Positions 7,416 to 17,951 of a stretch of DNA of 64,000 nucleotides are shown here, in pieces; the stretch's first letter is position 1, and each line of letters starts with the position of its first letter. The notes under the pieces were generated by a model. That model was not told the DNA's origin, searched no databases, and saw only the letters and a program-made list of their open reading frames with translations. Location of the stretch: NCBI RefSeq assembly GCF_036345175.1, contig NZ_CP107780.1, positions 8,184,001 through 8,248,000 of the forward strand, given 5' to 3'. Origin of the DNA: Streptomyces sp. NBC_00576. Its GTDB lineage: Bacteria; Actinomycetota; Actinomycetes; Streptomycetales; Streptomycetaceae. A program made the translations under genes and the position numbers.

Positions 7416-10400
7416 GTGCGCTATCGCATCCTCGGCACCACCCAGGCACTCCGTCCCGACGGCACCTTCGTCCCGGTGGGCGGGGCGCGGCTGCGCGCCC
7501 TGCTGACCGTGTTCGCCCTGCGACCCGGCCGCACCGTGCCCGCGGGCGTCCTGGTGGAGGAGGTGTGGAACGGGGACGCGCCCGCCGACGCGCCGGCCGC
7601 GCTGCAGGCGCTGGTCGGCCGGCTGCGGCGCGCGCTCGGCCCGGCCGCCATCGCCTCGGCCGAGGGCGGCTACCGGCTGTGCGCCGCGCCCGACGACATC
7701 GACCTGCACCGTTTCGAGCGGCTGGCCGGCGAGGGCACGCGCGCGCTGGCCGACGGCGACCCCGCCAAGGCTGCGGTCTCCCTCGACGACGCCCTCGCCC
7801 TCTGGCACGGCCCGGCCCTCGCCGACCTCCCCGACCGCACCGCCGAGGCCGCCCGCTGGGAGACCCGCCGCCTGGACGCGCGCCGCGCCCGCCTCACCGC
7901 CGCCCTGGCCCTGGGCGCCGCGGAGCAGTCGCTCCCCGAACTGACCGCCCTGTGCGACAGCCACCCCCTGGACGAGCCCCTCCAGGCCCTCCGCCTGCGC
8001 GCCCTGCGCGACGCGGGCCGCCCGGCCCAGGCACTGGCCGCGTACGAGGACGTACGACAGCTGCTGGCGAACCGGCTCGGCGCGGACCCGGGTCCCGAAC
8101 TCCGGGCGCTGTACGCGGAGTTGCTGAAACCGGACGGCATATCCGGACGGGCCGGCAGCACTGCGGCCCCCGGCCCGGACGATGCGCGTGCGCACGCCTT
8201 ACGGGCGGCCGGCCCAGGGACCCCCTCCGCGCCGGGACCTGCCCCAGGGCCGGACGGCGGCCCCCGCTCCGGCATCGCCGAGTCCGCCGCAGCCTCCGCC
8301 GGGGCCCGCACCGCACCCCAGCCGTCCCCTCCACCCCCGGGCAACCTGCGGGCCCGTCTCACCTCCTTCGTCGGCCGGGAGGCGGACATCGAGGCCATCC
8401 GGGGGGACCTCGCGGCGGCCCGGCTCGTGACGCTGCTCGGGCCCGGCGGGGCCGGGAAGACGCGGTTGTCGCAGGAGGCCGCCGAAGCCGTGCGGGACGG
8501 GAGCGGAGACGGGACGAGGAACGGGGCGCCGGACGGGGTGTGGCTGGCCGAACTCGCGCCCGTCGTCGACCCCGACGCCGTACCGGAGGCCGTGCTCACC
8601 GCCGTCGGTGCCCGCGAGACCGTGCTGCGCGGGGCCGGCGCCGAGGAGATGCGTGTCGCCTCCGCCGAACGCCACGACGACCCCCTCGTACGCCTCGTCG
8701 AGCACTGCGCGAACCGGCGGATGCTGATCCTCCTCGACAACTGCGAGCACGTCGTCGACGCCGCCGCGCATCTCGTCGCGGAACTGCTGGTGCGCTGCCC
8801 GGGAGTCACCGTGCTCGCCACCAGCCGTGAACCCCTGGGCGTACCAGGGGAGTTGGTGCGTCCCGTCGAACCGCTCCCCGAGCCCGTCGCGCTACGGCTG
8901 CTCGCCGACCGTGGGGCCGCCGCCCGGCCCGGGTTCCGGGTCGAGGACGACCCGGAGGCCGCCGCCGAGATCTGCCGGCGGCTCGACGGGCTGCCGCTCG
9001 GCATCGAACTGGCCGCCGCCCGGCTGCGGATGCTGTCGCTGCGGCAGATCGCCGACCGGCTCGACGACCGTTTCCGGCTGCTCACCTCCGGCAGCCGTAC
9101 CGTCCTGCCCCGCCAGCAGACCCTGCGGGCCGTCGTCGACTGGTCCTGGGACCTGCTCGACGCGGACGAACGGGACGTCCTGCGCCGGCTGTCCGTCTTC
9201 GCGGGCGGCTGCGACCTCGCCGCCGCCGAGGCGGTGTGCGGGCCCGCCGCGTTCGAAGCGCTCGGTTCGCTCGTCGACAAGTCCCTTGTCGTGGCCGCCC
9301 CTTCGCACGAGGACGAGGACGAGGACGGTGCGGGCGCGATGCGCTACCGGCTCCTGGAGACCGTCGCCGAGTACGCCGGTGAGCGCCTCGACGAGGCCGG
9401 CGCCCGCCCCGAAGCCGAGCGCGCGCACCTCACGTACTTCCGCGAACTCGCCCGCGCCACCGACGCGTTGCTGCGCGGCCCCGGCCAGCTCGCCGCACTC
9501 GACGTGTTCCAGCGGGAGGGCGAGAACATCCGCGCCGCCCTCCGCCACGCCGTCACCGCACGCGACGAACAGGAGGGGCTCTGCCTGGTCCTGTCGATCT
9601 CCTGGTACTGGCAGATGCGCGATCTGCGTCTCGCCGGCCGCAACTGGTCCCGCGAGGTCATGAACCTCGGCCCCGACCCCTTCGCCGACCCGATCCGCCC
9701 CGCCCAGCCCGTGTGGGAGCGCTGCACGGACACCCCGCCCCCCTGGCGCGGGGAGCTCCTCGAAGAGGCCCGGCGCGGCGTCCACCTCATCCATCTCGCC
9801 TCCATGGACCTGGAGTTGGAGGCCTGGCAGACGCCGGAGGCCCGGCAGAAACTGCGCGCCATCACCGAGGTCTACGAACCCGGCGTCCCGCAGACCTGCC
9901 GCTACCCCGGCCTCCTCTGGTTCTACGCCGTCCTGCTCACCCGCGACATGGAGCGGCTCAGCGTCATCGTCAGCGAGTCCGTGCGCACCTGCCGCGGCGC
10001 GGCCCCCGACTTCGAGTGGGAACTCGCCGCCTGTCTTCAGATGCGCGCCAACATCCTCGCCAACCGCAGCGACTGGGCCGGCGACGCGACCCGCGACGCC
10101 GACGAGGCGCTGGAGATCTTCCGCCGTCTCGGGGACGCCTGGGGCGCCGCCGAGGCGCTCTCCGCACGCGGCGAGGCCCACGAACGCAAGGCCGAGTACG
10201 ACAGCGCCGCCACCGACTTCCGGGACGCGATGGAACTGGCCGACCAACTCGGCGCCCGCGCCCAGAAGACCGTACTCGCCGCCCGGCTCGGCAACGTGTT
10301 CCTGGAGGCGGGCCGGACCGACGAGGGCGAACAAATGCTGCGCGACGTGATCGAGAAGGCGGCCGGGATGGTCAACGAGGCCATGCCCGCCGCCCGGCTC

Positions 10401-10886
10401 TTCCTCGCGGCCTGGCTCGGCATCACCGACCGGGTCCCCGAGGCGCGTGAGCAGCTCCGGCTGCTGCGCCAGGAGTTCGGAGCCGCCTCGTTCGTCGTCT
10501 TCGACGCGTTCATCCTCAGCTCGGAGTCCTGGCTGGACGTCGTGGAAGGCCAGTACGAGGAAGCCCTCGCCAAGACGCGACAGGCGGCGGCCCGCGCCGA
10601 CGACGAGCTGTCCCGCGCCATCGCCCCCCACCTGCGTCCCACCATCCTGACCACCGGTGCCGCCGCCCTCGTAGGCTCCGACCCCGGCCGCGCCCGCGAC
10701 GCGGCCCGCTGTCTGGGCGCCGCCGACGGGCTGCTGCCGCCCGGCCATGTCTCCGGACGCGTGGAGCGTGAGGTGCGCACCCGCGCCGTCCGCGCGGTCC
10801 GCGACGTGCTCGGCGACGAGGCGTACGAGGCCGCGTACGCGGAGGGCGGTCGCCTCTCCCCCGGGGAGGCGACCGCCCTCATCTGA
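7416..10886 (+). CDS. AfsR/SARP-type transcriptional activator (1156 aa)
   Basis: Large SARP regulators activate secondary metabolism genes. Domains in order are an OmpR-like winged helix (1-90, with LRALLTVFALRPGRTVPAGVL), a bacterial transcriptional activation domain (about 95-240), a Pro/Gly-rich linker (245-310), an NB-ARC/STAND ATPase with P-loop GPGGAGKT near 342-349 and LLDNCEH as Walker B, then a long TPR-like C-terminal half. Codon 262 (8199-8201), in the linker, is TTA, so full-length protein should depend on the bldA tRNA. The start is the GTG at 7416 (MRYRILGTTQAL), the standard SARP N-terminus. It converges with an ABC exporter; no biosynthetic cluster is visible, so the target genes are unknown. 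Confidence 0.93.
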   Translation: MRYRILGTTQALRPDGTFVPVGGARLRALLTVFALRPGRTVPAGVLVEEVWNGDAPADAPAALQALVGRLRRALGPAAIASAEGGYRLCAAPDDIDLHRFERLAGEGTRALADGDPAKAAVSLDDALALWHGPALADLPDRTAEAARWETRRLDARRARLTAALALGAAEQSLPELTALCDSHPLDEPLQALRLRALRDAGRPAQALAAYEDVRQLLANRLGADPGPELRALYAELLKPDGISGRAGSTAAPGPDDARAHALRAAGPGTPSAPGPAPGPDGGPRSGIAESAAASAGARTAPQPSPPPPGNLRARLTSFVGREADIEAIRGDLAAARLVTLLGPGGAGKTRLSQEAAEAVRDGSGDGTRNGAPDGVWLAELAPVVDPDAVPEAVLTAVGARETVLRGAGAEEMRVASAERHDDPLVRLVEHCANRRMLILLDNCEHVVDAAAHLVAELLVRCPGVTVLATSREPLGVPGELVRPVEPLPEPVALRLLADRGAAARPGFRVEDDPEAAAEICRRLDGLPLGIELAAARLRMLSLRQIADRLDDRFRLLTSGSRTVLPRQQTLRAVVDWSWDLLDADERDVLRRLSVFAGGCDLAAAEAVCGPAAFEALGSLVDKSLVVAAPSHEDEDEDGAGAMRYRLLETVAEYAGERLDEAGARPEAERAHLTYFRELARATDALLRGPGQLAALDVFQREGENIRAALRHAVTARDEQEGLCLVLSISWYWQMRDLRLAGRNWSREVMNLGPDPFADPIRPAQPVWERCTDTPPPWRGELLEEARRGVHLIHLASMDLELEAWQTPEARQKLRAITEVYEPGVPQTCRYPGLLWFYAVLLTRDMERLSVIVSESVRTCRGAAPDFEWELAACLQMRANILANRSDWAGDATRDADEALEIFRRLGDAWGAAEALSARGEAHERKAEYDSAATDFRDAMELADQLGARAQKTVLAARLGNVFLEAGRTDEGEQMLRDVIEKAAGMVNEAMPAARLFLAAWLGITDRVPEAREQLRLLRQEFGAASFVVFDAFILSSESWLDVVEGQYEEALAKTRQAAARADDELSRAIAPHLRPTILTTGAAALVGSDPGRARDAARCLGAADGLLPPGHVSGRVEREVRTRAVRAVRDVLGDEAYEAAYAEGGRLSPGEATALI

Positions 10887-10919
10887 CATCCGACGCGCCG
10901 TTGCCAGCTCTTCGGCTCT

Positions 10920-11765
10920 TCAGCTCTTCGTACGGAACTTGTGGATGGCGACCGGCGCCATCACCGCGGTGATGGCCACCGACCAGCCGATGGTCACCCA
11001 CAGGTCGTGCGCCACCGGACCGCCCACCATCAGTCCGCGCGCCGCGTCCGCGAGCGTGGACAGCGGGTTGTAGTCGGTGAACGCCTGGAGCCAGCCCGGC
11101 ATCGACTGCGTCGGGGCGAAGATCGACGAACCGAACTGCAGCGGGAACAGCACCAGGAAGCCCATCGCCTGCACGGACTGCGCGTTCTTCAGGATCACGC
11201 CCAGGGTGAGGAACACCCACATGATCGACGAGGCGAACAGCGTTGACAGGCCTACGGCCGCGAACAGGCCGACCCAGTGCTTGATGTCGAAACCGACCAG
11301 CACAGCGACGATCATCAGCACGGTGGTCGCGAACAGCATCCGGATCAGCTCGACCGAGATCTTCGCGAACAGCACCGAGCCGCGCCCGATCGGCAGGGAC
11401 CGGAAACGGTCCATGACACCGGAGTTGAAGTCCTGGCTGAAGCCGGTGCCGACGCCCTGGGACAGCGTCATGCTCATCATCGCGATCATGCCGGGGATCA
11501 CGTACTGCACATACCCGTCCTGCCCGCCGCCCGTCGCCTGCCCGATCGAGCCGCCGAAGACGAACACGAACAGCAGGGTGAAGACGATCGGCATCAGCAG
11601 AGCGTCGAACATGGACTCGGGGTCCTGCCGGATCCAGAGCAGGTTGCGACGGACGAGGGCACTGGTGTGGCGGAGATGTCCGCGCAGCGGAATACGGCCG
11701 TCGTCCTGAATGCCTTTCACGGCAGTGGTCGGCGTCTTGGTCGCGGTTGCGGTCGTGGCGCTCAT
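10920..11765 (-). CDS. ABC-2 type exporter permease (DrrB-like)
   Basis: A 281-aa permease with six hydrophobic segments and the ABC-2 core (PESMFDALLMPIVFTLLFVFVFGG, then a long SQGVGTGFSQDF loop preceding GVMDRFRSLPIGR, the typical DrrB/NodJ signature). The N-terminal 50 residues are hydrophilic and Thr/Lys-rich. Its ATG overlaps the stop of the upstream ATPase gene in an ATGA arrangement, so the two are translationally coupled and must form one transporter, probably a homodimer of each chain. Related pairs export anthracyclines and other hydrophobic drugs or lipids; the substrate here is unknown. Confidence 0.92.
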   Translation of the reverse strand: MSATTATATKTPTTAVKGIQDDGRIPLRGHLRHTSALVRRNLLWIRQDPESMFDALLMPIVFTLLFVFVFGGSIGQATGGGQDGYVQYVIPGMIAMMSMTLSQGVGTGFSQDFNSGVMDRFRSLPIGRGSVLFAKISVELIRMLFATTVLMIVAVLVGFDIKHWVGLFAAVGLSTLFASSIMWVFLTLGVILKNAQSVQAMGFLVLFPLQFGSSIFAPTQSMPGWLQAFTDYNPLSTLADAARGLMVGGPVAHDLWVTIGWSVAITAVMAPVAIHKFRTKS

Positions 11766-12796
11766 ACGGTGACCTCCTCTCGGGTATCGGCGGGAGTGAC
11801 GGCGTCGTCCTGCGGAGCGCCGGCGCGGTGGCCGGTGAGGGACAGGAACACCTCGTCCAGGCTGGGCAGTTCGGTGGAGATCGAGGCGATCGTGATACCG
11901 CGCGCGACGACCGCGCCGGTCACGGCGGTGAGTTGCTCGTCGCTCAGGATCGGCACCAGGACACTGCCGGTCTCGGTGTCCACGGCCGTGGTCGCGAGAC
12001 CGGTGATGCCGAGGTCGTCGAGGTCACGGGCGAGCGGGCGCAGTTGCAGCGGATCGGCCGGCCGGATCCGCAGGGTACGGCCGCCGACCTTCGCCTTCAG
12101 CGCGTCGATGCCACCACCGGCGACGACCTTCCCCCGGTCGATGACGGCCAGCTCGGATGCGAGGTGTTCGGCCTCCTCCATGTACTGGGTGGTGAGCAGC
12201 ACGGTCACCCCGTCGCCGACCATCCGCTTGACCTCGGTCCAGACCTCCTTGCGGGTACGGGGGTCGAGGCCGGTGGTGGGCTCGTCGAGGAAGAGGACGA
12301 CTGGCCGGCCGATCATCGAGGCGGCCAGGTCCAGCCGCCGCCGCATACCGCCGGAGTACGTGCTCGCCGGCCGCTTGGCCGCGTCGGTGAGCGAGAACCG
12401 CTCCAGCAACTCGTCGGCCCGGGCGCGGGCGTCCTTACGGGGCAGGTCGAGGAGCCGCCCGATCATGTACAGGTTCTCCCAGCCCGGGAGCTTCTCGTCC
12501 ACGGAGGCGTACTGACCGGTGAGACCGATCACGCGCCGCAGCTGCCGGGGCTGGCGCAGGACGTCGTACCCGGCGACGGTCGCGTGCCCGGAGTCGGGCT
12601 GCAGCAGGGTGGACAGGATGCGTACGAGGGTGGTCTTGCCGGCGCCATTGGGCCCGAGCACCCCGAGTACGGTGCCTTCCCGGACGTCCAGGTCGACGCC
12701 GTCCAGCGCCTTGGTCTCGCCGTAGTGCTTGACCAGCCCCCGTACGGAAACGGCACTCGTGGCCCCGTTGGCGGGGCGGTTGTCGATTCGCGTCAT
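11762..12796 (-). CDS. ABC exporter ATP-binding protein (DrrA-like)
   Basis: A 344-aa ATPase that should power the permease encoded directly downstream. It contains Walker A (LGPNGAGKTT), the Q-loop (GLTGQYASVDE), the signature YSGGMRRRLDLA, Walker B and D-loop (VLFLDEPTTGLDPR), and a C-terminal extension ending in EVFLSLTGHRA, as in DrrA-type drug resistance ATPases. ATG at 12796 has only a weak ribosome binding site. The spacer upstream (12797-13140) holds repeat sequence and a terminator for panB rather than a regulator, so how the operon is controlled is not evident; the convergent SARP gene is the closest candidate. Confidence 0.93.
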   Translation of the reverse strand: MTRIDNRPANGATSAVSVRGLVKHYGETKALDGVDLDVREGTVLGVLGPNGAGKTTLVRILSTLLQPDSGHATVAGYDVLRQPRQLRRVIGLTGQYASVDEKLPGWENLYMIGRLLDLPRKDARARADELLERFSLTDAAKRPASTYSGGMRRRLDLAASMIGRPVVLFLDEPTTGLDPRTRKEVWTEVKRMVGDGVTVLLTTQYMEEAEHLASELAVIDRGKVVAGGGIDALKAKVGGRTLRIRPADPLQLRPLARDLDDLGITGLATTAVDTETGSVLVPILSDEQLTAVTGAVVARGITIASISTELPSLDEVFLSLTGHRAGAPQDDAVTPADTREEVTV

Positions 12797-13140
12797 GCAC
12801 CGAACCTGTCACCCCCCACCGACAAACCACCTACAGACCACCGACAGGACCACCGGCAGCGCCAATCGGCCCCACCCGGTGTTCACCTTTTGGTGCCGAC
12901 CCGCATCTCCAGCCCGTCTGGGGGTCTCCCCTCTGGCGGAGTTTGAGGACAAGGCCCGTTCAGGGCCGTAGCAGGGGTTCGGGGGGCGCAGCCCCCGAGC
13001 AGGGGCCGGTTAGGGGCGGCGGGGGCGAGAACCAAAGCCCGCAGCCCGCCGATGGGGGAAGTCGGCGGGCTGCTCTCGTGCCGCAGTCGCTCAGTGGGCT
13101 CCGTGAACCGAGTGGTCGTCAGTGGACGACCGGCGGACGG
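12797..13140. other. Intergenic region with dispersed repeat and terminator
   Basis: The stretch holds no credible gene. It contains the promoter region of the ABC operon, then around 12915-13010 a run with TTCGGGGGGCGCAGCCCCC, similar to the repeat at 671-750, and finally the panB terminator hairpin (13041-13073). The sequence CAGTGGACGACCGGCGGACGGTCAGTGGACGG just before panB's end shows a short GTCAGTGGACG duplication. Confidence 0.6.
13041..13073 (-). terminator. Terminator hairpin downstream of panB
   Basis: A perfect 12-bp stem (GCAGCCCGCCGA at 13041-13052 with TCGGCGGGCTGC at 13062-13073) closes a 9-base loop. It lies 68 bp beyond the panB stop codon. There is no U-tract, as is usual in Streptomyces. 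Confidence 0.75.
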
Positions 13141-14016
13141 TCAGTGGACGGAGTGCTCCTCCAGCGGGAACGTCCCGCCGGTCACATCCTCCGCGAACGC
13201 CTTCGCCGCGTTCCCCATGACCTCACGCAGATTCGCGTACTGCTTGACGAACTTCGGCATCCGCCCCCCGGTCAGCCCCAGCATGTCCGTCCACACCAGC
13301 ACCTGCGCGTCCGTCTCCGCCCCCGCCCCGATCCCCACCGTGGGGATGTGCAGCGTCCGCGTGACCTCGGCGGCCAGCTCCGCCGGCACCAGCTCCAGGA
13401 CCACCGCGAACGCCCCCGCGTCCTGCACGGACTTCGCGTCCCGCAGCAGCTGCTGGGCGGCCTCTTCGCCGCGCCCCTGGACGCGGTAGCCCATGGAGTT
13501 CACGGACTGGGGGGTCAGCCCGATGTGGGCCATCACCGGGATGCCGGACTCGACCAGCAGCTCGATCTGGCGGTGCGAACGCTCCCCGCCCTCCAGCTTG
13601 ACGGCACCGACGCCCGCCTCCTTCACCAGCCGCGTCGCCGAGCGCAGCGCCTGCACCGGGCCCTCCTGGTAGGAACCGAAGGGCAGGTCGCCGACGATCA
13701 GTGCCCGGCTCGTACCCCGGACGACCGCCGCCGAGAGCATGGTCATCTCGTCGAGGGTGACGGGTACGGTCGACTCGTATCCCAGGTGACAGTTGCCCGC
13801 CGAGTCGCCGACCAGCATGACCGGGATGCCGGCCTCGTCGAAGACGGACGCGGTCATCGCGTCGTACGCGGTGAGCATGGGCCACTTCTCGCCGCGCTCC
13901 TTGGCGGCGGTGATGTCCCGGACCGTGATGCGGCGTGTGCCCTTGCCCCCGTACAGCGCGTTCGTCGCGTTGGTGCTGCCGGCGGGGGTCTGGTGGGCAG
14001 GCTGAAGCTGCGTCAT
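13141..14016 (-). CDS. panB: 3-methyl-2-oxobutanoate hydroxymethyltransferase
   Basis: The enzyme makes ketopantoate from 2-ketoisovalerate and methylene-tetrahydrofolate, the first committed step of pantothenate and CoA synthesis. Metal-ligand residues Asp71 (LVGDSAG), Asp110 (VGDLPFGSY) and Glu142 (KLEGG) and the probable general base Glu208 (VLELVP) are all in place, and GYRVQGRG is the family loop. The 291-aa length is about 25 residues above the E. coli enzyme because of an N-terminal tail (MTQLQPAHQTPAGST). ATG at 14016 follows GAAGGAG. It is monocistronic here; panC and panD are not adjacent. Confidence 0.96.
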   Translation of the reverse strand: MTQLQPAHQTPAGSTNATNALYGGKGTRRITVRDITAAKERGEKWPMLTAYDAMTASVFDEAGIPVMLVGDSAGNCHLGYESTVPVTLDEMTMLSAAVVRGTSRALIVGDLPFGSYQEGPVQALRSATRLVKEAGVGAVKLEGGERSHRQIELLVESGIPVMAHIGLTPQSVNSMGYRVQGRGEEAAQQLLRDAKSVQDAGAFAVVLELVPAELAAEVTRTLHIPTVGIGAGAETDAQVLVWTDMLGLTGGRMPKFVKQYANLREVMGNAAKAFAEDVTGGTFPLEEHSVH

Positions 14017-14136
14017 CGCAACGGCTCCTTCAATCATCTCGAGGCGCCCTGACGGCGTCCCCGGATCGCCTCCATGGTGGCACCTCTCGTCCGGGAACGG
14101 CTAGTGGTCGCCCATGGAGGGCGCCCTGTGTGCTGA

Positions 14137-15822
<1,686 letters not shown>

Positions 15823-15842
15823 ACAGCGGGGAGAATCAAGGG

Positions 15843-15877
15843 AGTACGCAATACGTAGTACGTAATACGCAGTACGC
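15843..15877. repeat. Tandem 14-bp repeat upstream of the TetR gene
   Basis: Two 14-bp units AGTACGCAATACGT and AGTACGTAATACGC and a third half unit AGTACGC run head to tail between the exporter stop and the TetR start. Each contains TACGTA-like palindromic steps. The role is unknown: it may bind a second regulator or simply be an expansion. Confidence 0.75.
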
Positions 15878-15901
15878 ATGACAACGAAAGGAGCAGGTCG
15901 C

Positions 15902-16564
15902 GTGAACCTCGCGGACGATCTGGCCGACGGGACCGCCACCGATCGGACCGCCACCGAGCGGAGCAGTACCGATCGGACGAGTACCCGCGGCCGTCCCCGG
16001 AGCGAAGCCGTGGAGCGCTCCATCATCGAGGGCGTGATGCAGCTCCTGGAGGAAGGCGTACCGCTCGCGGACATCTCCATCGAGCGGGTGGCCCGTACCG
16101 CCGGTGTCGGCAAGGCCACCATCTACCGCCGCTGGCCGGGCAAGGAGGAGCTCTTCGTCGACGTCATGCGCGTCATGGAGCCCGCGGACCCGAAGCTGCC
16201 CGGCACATCGGTGCGCGACGACCTGGTCGTCCTGCTGGAGACGCTGCGCCGGCGCGGACTGGCCCACCGGTCCTCGGCGTTCCTGCACAACGTCCAGGCC
16301 CAGATGAAGAGCAGCCCCAAGCTCTGGGCCGCCTACCACGCCACCGTCGTCGAACCGCGCCGCCTGCTCGGAGCCGAACTCCTGCGCCGAGGCCAGCAGA
16401 ACGGCGAGGTGCGCCCGGACATCGACGTCACGATGATGTACGACCTCTTCCTCGGCCCCATGCTCCTGCGCGCCGTACTGCGCCCCGAGGCGGAACTGCC
16501 GGAGGGCCTCGCGGAGCAGATCGTGGACACGCTGCTGGAAGGTTTGCGGCCGATCGCCCCGTAA
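15902..16564 (+). CDS. TetR family repressor of the DHA2 exporter
   Basis: A 220-aa regulator. The N-terminal 30 residues are a Thr/Asp/Arg repeat (TATDRTATERSSTDRTSTRG) before the helix-turn-helix, which reads GVPLADISIERVARTAGVGKATIYRRWPGKEELF, the classic TetR recognition region. The C-terminal part is alpha-helical ligand-binding (TetR_C-like, with MYDLFLGPMLLRAVL). The GTG at 15902 is preferred because AAAGGAG at 15887-15893 is spaced eight bases from it; an in-frame ATG at 15878 has no such site and lies at the end of the tandem repeat. Placement directly after the exporter, in the same direction, supports a cognate pair. Confidence 0.9.
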   Translation: MNLADDLADGTATDRTATERSSTDRTSTRGRPRSEAVERSIIEGVMQLLEEGVPLADISIERVARTAGVGKATIYRRWPGKEELFVDVMRVMEPADPKLPGTSVRDDLVVLLETLRRRGLAHRSSAFLHNVQAQMKSSPKLWAAYHATVVEPRRLLGAELLRRGQQNGEVRPDIDVTMMYDLFLGPMLLRAVLRPEAELPEGLAEQIVDTLLEGLRPIAP

Positions 16565-16781
16565 GCGGGAATTCGTACGTCTGTTGGGACAGTAGACGCT
16601 CGACTGTGCGTGTTTCGTCACAGAGGACAACCTGTGGACGACAACCGGAACTGGTCGCGCCGACTTGTTCGTCATCGTCCCCGTACGGCCGTCATGGGAC
16701 GGCGAGATCGGAACCGATCATCCCCTAGGGTCTTAGAGGCGGGGGACGGACGGTGAGCACGGCAGGTTGTGAGGCGACGGT
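16565..16781. promoter_or_regulatory. Upstream region of the endonuclease-family gene
   Basis: A 217-bp gene-free stretch with locally lower GC (for example GTGCGTGTTTCGTCACAGAG) that must hold the promoter for the gene starting at 16782. No confident box pair or operator was identified. Confidence 0.4.
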
Positions 16782-17843
16782 ATGGCCCAGCAGGCGTACA
16801 TGACGGAGACGGACAACGGAGGCTCGGGACCCGAGCGCCGGGGACCCCGGCTTCGGCGCCTGATGAGCCGTCTGGCGGCGGGCTGGCGGGGCGATCCGAG
16901 AATCTGGCGGCGAGGGCTGATCACGGCGGCGCTGGCGATACTGCTCGCCCTGGTGATGCTGCTGCACGCGCAGATCCCCAACCGGATCGGCAACCTCGGC
17001 AGCCTCAGCGAGACGTTCCTGCCCTGGTTCGGCATCGTCTCCGTACCGGTGCTGCTGATCGTCGCGCTGGTCCGGCGCTCCGCGACCGCGCTGATCGCGG
17101 TGGTGCTGCCCACGGCGGTCTGGTTCAACCTCTTCGGCGGGCTGCTCGGCAGCAACGCCGGCACCGGCGGCAACCTGACGGTGGCCACCCACAACGTCAA
17201 CGCGGAGAACCCGGACCCGTCCGGCACCGCCCGCGAGGTGGCCGGCTCCGGCGCCGACCTCCTCGCCCTGGAGGAGCTGACGGAGACGGCGGTCCCGACG
17301 TACGAGAAGGCCCTCGCGTCGACGTACAAGTACCACTCGGTGCAGGGCACCGTCGGCCTGTGGAGCAAGTACCCGATCAGCGCCTCCCGCCCGGTGGACA
17401 TCAAGCTGGGCTGGACGCGAGCGATGCGCGCCACCGTGGCGACGCCGGAGGGGCCGGTCGCGGTGTACGTCGCCCACCTCCCGTCGGTACGCGTGAAGAT
17501 GGAGGCCGGCTTCACGGCCCGCCAGCGCGACAGGAGCGCCAACGCGCTGGGCGAGGCGCTCTTCGACGAGAAGCTGACGCGCAAGATCCTGCTCGGCGAC
17601 CTGAACGGCACGATGAACGACCGCGCCCTCAACGCCGTCACCGCCCAGATGCGCTCCACACAGGGCGCGTCGGGCAGCGGGTTCGGGTTCAGCTGGCCGG
17701 CGTCGTTCCCGATGGCGCGGATCGACCAGATCATGGTCCAGGGCGTGGAGCCGGTCAGCTCGTGGTCGCTGCCGCGCACGGCGAGCGACCACCTGCCGAT
17801 CGTGGCGAGGGTGAAGATTCCGGCGTCGGCAACCGGCTCGTAA
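16782..17843 (+). CDS. Membrane-anchored endonuclease/exonuclease/phosphatase family protein
   Basis: 353 aa. A basic N-terminus (about 1-44) is followed by three hydrophobic segments (47-62, 82-97, 101-120), then an EEP (DNase I-like) catalytic domain. Catalytic signatures are ATHNVNAE (Asn138/140), LLALEEL (Glu164/165, metal), LLGDLNGTMND (Asp-x-Asn) and the terminal TASDHLPIVARV with the catalytic His. The topology places the catalytic domain outside the membrane. Family members cleave nucleic acids, phosphoinositides or sphingolipids, so the substrate is open; the anchored EEP proteins of Streptomyces are generally uncharacterised. ATG at 16782 is chosen; 16800 is a second possible ATG. 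Confidence 0.88.
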   Translation: MAQQAYMTETDNGGSGPERRGPRLRRLMSRLAAGWRGDPRIWRRGLITAALAILLALVMLLHAQIPNRIGNLGSLSETFLPWFGIVSVPVLLIVALVRRSATALIAVVLPTAVWFNLFGGLLGSNAGTGGNLTVATHNVNAENPDPSGTAREVAGSGADLLALEELTETAVPTYEKALASTYKYHSVQGTVGLWSKYPISASRPVDIKLGWTRAMRATVATPEGPVAVYVAHLPSVRVKMEAGFTARQRDRSANALGEALFDEKLTRKILLGDLNGTMNDRALNAVTAQMRSTQGASGSGFGFSWPASFPMARIDQIMVQGVEPVSSWSLPRTASDHLPIVARVKIPASATGS

Positions 17844-17886
17844 CCCGGGGGGACGCCGGGGGAATACTGGGCGTGGGAGTCTTTGT

Positions 17887-17913
17887 TCCGTACTTGAACA
17901 TAAACTGTACGGA
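17887..17913. promoter_or_regulatory. Inverted repeat before the second MFS exporter
   Basis: TCCGTAC (17887-17893) and GTACGGA (17907-17913) form a perfect 7-bp dyad with a 13-base AT-richer centre (TTGAACATAAACT). It lies 38 bp ahead of the MFS start in an otherwise GC-rich stretch. It may be an operator or overlap a promoter; the regulator is not evident. Confidence 0.5.
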
Positions 17914-17951
17914 CCTACGCCCACCGCACCCTTCGAAAGGCCCCCGCTCTG

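Noticed and set aside
7416..12796. Core of a secondary-metabolite cluster
   Set aside because: A SARP and a drug-type exporter are present but no synthase, NRPS, PKS or tailoring genes lie in the window.
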